From Leptofilum sp050292445 (GTDB taxonomy: Bacteria > Chloroflexota > Anaerolineae > Promineifilales > Promineifilaceae), in contig JBNKLQ010000100.1 in assembly GCA_050292445.1 (NCBI GenBank), positions 1 through 19,521 on the forward strand: 19,521 nucleotides of DNA, in the 5' to 3' direction. Positions 16,217 through 19,521 of this stretch are shown here, piece by piece. The notes below the pieces were generated by a model. That model was given only the letters and a program-made list of their open reading frames with translations. It ran no database searches and was not told the DNA's origin. Within the stretch, counting starts at the first letter, position 1; each line of letters begins with the position of its first letter. The translations under genes were made by a program, and so were the position numbers.

Positions 16217-16688
16217 GGGGATCAGACGGCCGTATGCCATACGACTCCAACGTTTCCCAGTGAAACAGCCAGGCCAACCCCAGCAGCGGCTGGACCAGCG
16301 GGAAGAAAGCATAATCAATGCCAAACATCCGCCACACCGTGCTGCCAATTAATTCAGGACTGATGATACTGAGCGTGCCTATAAGCAGCGTCATTAACGT
16401 CTCAAAGCCCAATACCAGAACAGAAAGCCACCAGGCCCAGCGGCGACGATAGGCAAAGCCAATTGTGGCCGTGAGGTAACACAAAGCGGCAATGGCACTT
16501 AGGGTTGGACCCGTATAGTTAACCACACCTTCTTTTAGGAACAGCTGGTACGCTGCACGGAATCCGGTAGAAATGGCCAAAACGGGATACGAGATGGCCA
16601 GAATGGTACCGGCCCGTCGAATGAAAGGAGAGCGCACATCCTCTGGAAGTGCTGGTGAATTTTTGGGTTCGATTGTTTGTTGTTTCAT
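16185..16688 (-). CDS. Small integral membrane protein, four predicted helices
   Basis: I do not recognise this protein. From the ATG at 16688 it has 167 residues; an in-frame GTG at 16706 would add six. Neither has a clear ribosome site. After a polar N-terminus rich in Pro, Glu and Lys (1-25), hydrophobic stretches lie at about 26-46, 60-80, 86-110 and 128-147, with YRRRW between the second and third on the probable cytoplasmic side. The C-terminal tail is polar (SDPPTDAFHAPHE). Its last 32 nt overlap the 3' end of glpX on the other strand, with no terminator between the convergent genes. It is divergent from the DUF2270 gene across a 117-nt gap. The consistent membrane pattern supports a real gene; the function is unknown. 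Confidence 0.7.
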   Translation of the reverse strand: MKQQTIEPKNSPALPEDVRSPFIRRAGTILAISYPVLAISTGFRAAYQLFLKEGVVNYTGPTLSAIAALCYLTATIGFAYRRRWAWWLSVLVLGFETLMTLLIGTLSIISPELIGSTVWRMFGIDYAFFPLVQPLLGLAWLFHWETLESYGIRPSDPPTDAFHAPHE

Positions 16689-16796
16689 AAGCGCCAATTT
16701 TAGCACGAACGGCCGTATCTATCGCCTAAATTTCCCCCCAATGTTGGCATTCGATTAAAATAGAGAAGCCCTTGCAAGCTGTGCGATATGATTAGG

Positions 16797-16802
16797 AAGG
16801 AG
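16797..16802 (+). promoter_or_regulatory. Ribosome binding site deciding the DUF2270 start
   Basis: The stretch 16794-16802 (AGGAAGGAG) is a strong Shine-Dalgarno region just before ATG 16806. It shows that the in-frame ATG at 16788, which lies upstream of and would translate through this site, is not the start. Confidence 0.75.
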
Positions 16803-16805
16803 ACT

Positions 16806-17891
16806 ATGGATCAACAACCTGACAAACAACCCAATGATTTTGCCTACCCACCACCACCAGGGAATACTGATTTGGAGCATGTGTGGGAGTTTGCCGGACA
16901 GCGTTTAGACAGCGGCAACTTCACCAACGCCATGATTCATTTTTATCGTGGCGAAATGTCCCGCTCCAATTCCTGGCGGCAGCGGCTGGATGCTACCACC
17001 AATTGGGCAGTGCTCACCACTGGCGCGGCGCTGACGTTTGTTTTTAGCGAACCAGAGAACACGGCCTCCATTTTGCTTATTGATTCATTTCTCGTTTTGC
17101 TGTTTCTATTTATTGAGGCACGCCGGTACCGCTATTACGAGCTGTGGACGTACCGGGTGCGGGTGATGGAAAAGAACTTCTTTGTTGGCTTGCTGTCCCC
17201 TCCCTTTATGCCCCATGCCGATTGGGCCGACAAGATTACTGACAGCCTCAACAACCCTCGCTTCCCCATTGGGCTGATGGAGGCCTTGGGGCGTCGCTAT
17301 CGGCGGAACTACGCCCCTATCTTTTTGATTTTGGCGGGCAGTTGGATTGGCAAAGTATTTATGCATCCCACAGAAATTGATAGTTTGCCTGAGTTTATAG
17401 AGCGGGCGGCGATGGGGCCGCTGCCGGGTTGGTTGGTCATAGCCACCGGATTTGTTTTCAATGGAGCCTTGATTGCGTTGGGACTGTTTACGACTGGATT
17501 GCAACAAACGCAGGGCGAAGTCTTGTCAGACACCGGCTCTCGTTGGAATAACCTGCTGCAACGACTGCGCCGAATTACCTGGGAGACGTTTGAAACCGAT
17601 ATTCCCCGATTTGTTCGTTTTGATACCCGCAAACAGCTGGCTTATGTCATTTCTGATCAAATTGAGGCAGTAAGCAAGCTGCTGTTAAAAGAGTTGGGGC
17701 GGGGCGTGACGTTGATTAATGCCAAGGGGATGTACACTGGCAAAGAACATGGGGTGTTGATGTGTGCCCTGGAAGCGCGACAAAAAGCGCAGCTTAAGCG
17801 GCTGGTTTATCAGGCAGACCCCCAGGCGTTTGTCATTTTGACTCCGGCAGAAGATGTGCGCGGCGGTGGTTTTAGGCCATTAGAAACGTGA
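16806..17891 (+). CDS. DUF2270 membrane protein fused to a C-terminal DUF2179 domain
   Basis: The protein has 361 residues. The N-terminal 260 match the DUF2270 pattern: MIHFYRGEMSRSNSWRQRLD, then TTNWAVLTTGAALTFVFS, a helix at about 83-100, and IEARRYRYYELWTYRVRVMEKNF. Four hydrophobic segments are likely (about 62-77, 83-100, 170-185, 205-228). Residues about 290-361 look like DUF2179, the small domain at the end of YitT-type membrane proteins: ELGRGVTLINAKGMYTGKEH, LMCAL, LVYQADPQAFVILTPAEDVRGGGF. DUF2179 has a PII/ACT-like alpha-beta fold, so ligand binding in the cytoplasm is plausible but inferred. The physiological role of DUF2270 is unknown. The propeller gene starts 9 nt downstream, so they are probably one operon. 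Confidence 0.8.
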   Translation: MDQQPDKQPNDFAYPPPPGNTDLEHVWEFAGQRLDSGNFTNAMIHFYRGEMSRSNSWRQRLDATTNWAVLTTGAALTFVFSEPENTASILLIDSFLVLLFLFIEARRYRYYELWTYRVRVMEKNFFVGLLSPPFMPHADWADKITDSLNNPRFPIGLMEALGRRYRRNYAPIFLILAGSWIGKVFMHPTEIDSLPEFIERAAMGPLPGWLVIATGFVFNGALIALGLFTTGLQQTQGEVLSDTGSRWNNLLQRLRRITWETFETDIPRFVRFDTRKQLAYVISDQIEAVSKLLLKELGRGVTLINAKGMYTGKEHGVLMCALEARQKAQLKRLVYQADPQAFVILTPAEDVRGGGFRPLET

Positions 17892-17900
17892 GAGAAGCTT

Positions 17901-19379
17901 ATGTCTGAATTTGAGCCTGGTAATGATCCTTTTGTAGCGATACCGGAACCAAAAAACGGTCCCAGCGGTTGTCGCATTATCCTGACAATTGTTGTGGTGC
18001 TGTCTCTTATTGGTATGTCTGCCAGCGGAGCAATCTGGTATTTTTTCTACCAGCAGCAGTCGCAACCGGATCAGCCAAGTCAGCCCGATCCTATTGTTGA
18101 GGCAACGGCCGTTTCCAGCGAATCTGATTTGGCTGAGGAAGAAACCAACACTGCCGTTGAACCAACCGCCACCACCCTGACGCTGTCCCCAGCCGAGGAT
18201 GGTGCGGCTATCAATCGCATTGTTTACGTGAATGACGAGGGGCAAATTGTGACCCTGACCTCAAATGGCAGTGATGAGCGGCAACTCACCGATGCGCAGC
18301 AACGTTTTCAATTTCCGGCCTGGTCGCCAGACGGCCGTTCCATCGCCGCCATTGGTGTGGATCGGACGGGCGCTGGACTGTTTGTGCTGGCTGATGGCCC
18401 TACCGATGTTGCCCCTGATCCCTTGTACGCCGACCGGGATGAAGGTCCATTTTATCTTTACTGGTCCCCAGATAGCAGCCAGGTCAGCTTTTTGGCCAGC
18501 CATCCCGATGGCATGGGGCTGCATCTGGTGCAGGCCGATGGCTCTGCTGACAGCCGGTTGCTCACCATTGGCGGGCCACTTTATTGGCAATGGACCGCCG
18601 ATAGCCAACAGATGTTGATTCATAGCGGTTTTTCTGGGGAAGCATCTCGCCTGGAGCTGGTTACAGCAGATGGTGATGGGACCGGCGATGACATTGCTGC
18701 CCCAGGCTTTTTCCAGACGCCGGGCATTTCGGCAGACGGCCGTTACCTGGCCTATGCTGAAGAAATTCCGGGCAGCGGCAGTCGCCTGACCGTCGTCGAT
18801 ACACAATCGGAGGCGGTGGAGCAGCAGCGCCATGCTGGCCAGGTGGCTATGGCCTGGAGCCCGACGGCAAACCAGCTAGCCTTTACCAACGGCACAGAGC
18901 CGAATAGCAGCAGTTTTATTGGGCCGCTGCGGCTGATCGACGCGGCCACTGGTGAGGTGCGACTGCTGAGCAGCGATCCCATCATTGCGTTCTTCTGGTC
19001 GCCAGACGGCCGTTACCTGGCCGCCCTTAGCCCTGCTCGCGGTGCGGAAGGGGACATCAACGCCCGACTAGATAAAAGTGCTGCTGGTAAACCCGCCCAG
19101 CAGCAAAATTTGCCCATGCTGCGCCTGCTGGTTTATGATGTTACCGCAGATGAGGGGCGATTCTTGTTTAGCTATGTCCCCACACTGACCTTTTTGACGC
19201 AATTTTTGCCCTTCTTTGATCAATACGCCCTGAGCCATCGTTTATGGTCGCCCGATAGCAAGGCCCTGGTGCTCTCAATGGTGGCAGACGGCCGTAACCA
19301 AATCTTCATCATCAATGCCATCAACGGTCAAAAGCAATTTCTGGCTGAAGGCTCCATGCCTTTTTGGAGTCCACGCTAA
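17901..19379 (+). CDS. Membrane-anchored TolB-like beta-propeller protein (PD40/WD40-like repeats)
   Basis: The protein has 492 residues. A single helix at about 24-50 anchors it with the bulk outside. A low-complexity linker of Gln, Pro, Glu and Thr runs to about residue 95. The rest is a beta-propeller whose blades carry the PD40 turn W-S-P-D: AWSPDGRSIAA, YWSPDSSQVSF, QWTADSQQML, ISADGRYLAY, AWSPTANQLAF, FWSPDGRYLAA, LWSPDSKALVL and a final FWSPR, about seven to eight blades. Such propellers bind proteins or peptides; no catalytic domain is attached, so it is not an obvious prolyl oligopeptidase. In four blades the DGR of the turn is encoded by ACGGCCGT. It follows the DUF2270 gene by 9 nt, and another gene begins 16 nt downstream. 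Function unknown beyond an extracytoplasmic binding role. Confidence 0.88.
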   Translation: MSEFEPGNDPFVAIPEPKNGPSGCRIILTIVVVLSLIGMSASGAIWYFFYQQQSQPDQPSQPDPIVEATAVSSESDLAEEETNTAVEPTATTLTLSPAEDGAAINRIVYVNDEGQIVTLTSNGSDERQLTDAQQRFQFPAWSPDGRSIAAIGVDRTGAGLFVLADGPTDVAPDPLYADRDEGPFYLYWSPDSSQVSFLASHPDGMGLHLVQADGSADSRLLTIGGPLYWQWTADSQQMLIHSGFSGEASRLELVTADGDGTGDDIAAPGFFQTPGISADGRYLAYAEEIPGSGSRLTVVDTQSEAVEQQRHAGQVAMAWSPTANQLAFTNGTEPNSSSFIGPLRLIDAATGEVRLLSSDPIIAFFWSPDGRYLAALSPARGAEGDINARLDKSAAGKPAQQQNLPMLRLLVYDVTADEGRFLFSYVPTLTFLTQFLPFFDQYALSHRLWSPDSKALVLSMVADGRNQIFIINAINGQKQFLAEGSMPFWSPR

Positions 19380-19395
19380 TTATTTAGAGGGAAAT

Positions 19396-19521
19396 ATGAA
19401 GAATGGGAATGCTTTTCGCACATTTGTAGATGAGACGGTGCATTATTTATCCGGTCTGAAGGTGGTTGTGTATTATGCGGAGCCCATTCCTTCGGCGACG
19501 GATGAAAAGATGCGGGTTGTT
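19396..19521 (+). CDS. Start of an unidentified gene, cut by the right edge
   Basis: An ATG at 19396 with AGAGGG at 19386-19391 (4-nt spacer) opens a frame of 42 codons without a stop, running off the window. The visible N-terminus (MKNGNAFRTFVDETVHYLSG...) has no signal peptide or membrane segment and I do not recognise it. It lies 16 nt after the propeller gene in the same direction, so it is probably part of that operon. Confidence 0.6.
   Translation, partial: MKNGNAFRTFVDETVHYLSGLKVVVYYAEPIPSATDEKMRVV

Larger units (their letters stand above)
714..19295. repeat. Dispersed palindromic octamer ACGGCCGT, 38 copies
   Basis: First bases of the copies: 714, 999, 1226, 1394, 1606, 1734, 2035, 2226, 2679, 3412, 4240, 4821, 5861, 6457, 7108, 7455, 7533, 7904, 7943, 8644, 9136, 10114, 10459, 10801, 11249, 12040, 12516, 12998, 13387, 14062, 15408, 16226, 16709, 18105, 18331, 18736, 19006, 19288. 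Thirty-four lie in genes on both strands and in all three frames; four are intergenic. The count was made by eye and could miss a copy. Confidence 0.9.

Noticed and set aside
1..19521. CRISPR array, tRNA or rRNA gene, transposase, integrase, toxin-antitoxin or restriction genes
   Set aside because: None seen on either strand. The only tandem repeat is the 49-bp heptamer element, which is too short and has no spacers. The MazG-like protein is an NTP pyrophosphatase without an adjacent toxin pair.

Overview
The window looks like chromosomal DNA of an uncultured member of the phylum Chloroflexota, probably from the Anaerolineae/Caldilineae side. This is inferred from gene style. The exported proteins have long Thr/Pro-rich linkers, there is a membrane-anchored YvcK, a SulP-STAS-rhodanese fusion, a DUF2270 protein and a TolB-like propeller, and GC content is moderate. 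There is no rRNA or tRNA marker, so the placement is tentative. I see no CRISPR array, insertion sequence, phage or integrase gene.

Layout, left to right. (a) 1-1374, minus strand: the N-terminal 458 codons of an exported DUF6351-like alpha/beta-hydrolase protein, cut by the left edge. (b) 1619-3881, plus: an RlmA-type rRNA methyltransferase, then a membrane-anchored YvcK/CofD-family protein. (c) 4083-6135, plus: glyceraldehyde-3-phosphate dehydrogenase, a 49-bp heptamer repeat that folds back on itself, then an overlapping pair made of a MazG-like NTP pyrophosphatase and a calcineurin-like phosphoesterase. (d) 6261-12918, plus: three genes joined by 1-nt stop/start overlaps. They encode an exported HExxH metallopeptidase with a C-terminal anchor, a lipoprotein combining a PsbP-like domain with a family 5 solute-binding domain, and a 995-residue membrane-anchored TPR protein ending in a second PsbP-like domain. 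A stem-loop follows. (e) 13072-16216, plus: a SulP transporter with STAS and rhodanese domains, then, 4 nt later, a GlpX-like class II fructose-1,6-bisphosphatase in which several expected active-site residues are changed. (f) 16185-16688, minus: a small four-helix membrane protein, tail to tail with glpX. (g) 16806-19521, plus: a DUF2270-DUF2179 fusion, a membrane-anchored beta-propeller protein, and the start of an unidentified gene.

Central carbon metabolism recurs: YvcK (gluconeogenesis factor family), Gap and GlpX lie within 13 kb. The 6.3-12.9 kb cluster is the best candidate for an undescribed system. It appears to be an extracytoplasmic protease / binding protein / TPR scaffold unit with no permease beside it, in which two proteins share an accessory domain.

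The strongest whole-window signal is not a gene. The palindromic octamer ACGGCCGT occurs 38 times by hand count, about one per 0.5 kb, where about 0.3 would be expected at equal base frequencies. It runs through almost every gene on both strands and in all reading frames, much like the HIP1 octamer of cyanobacteria.
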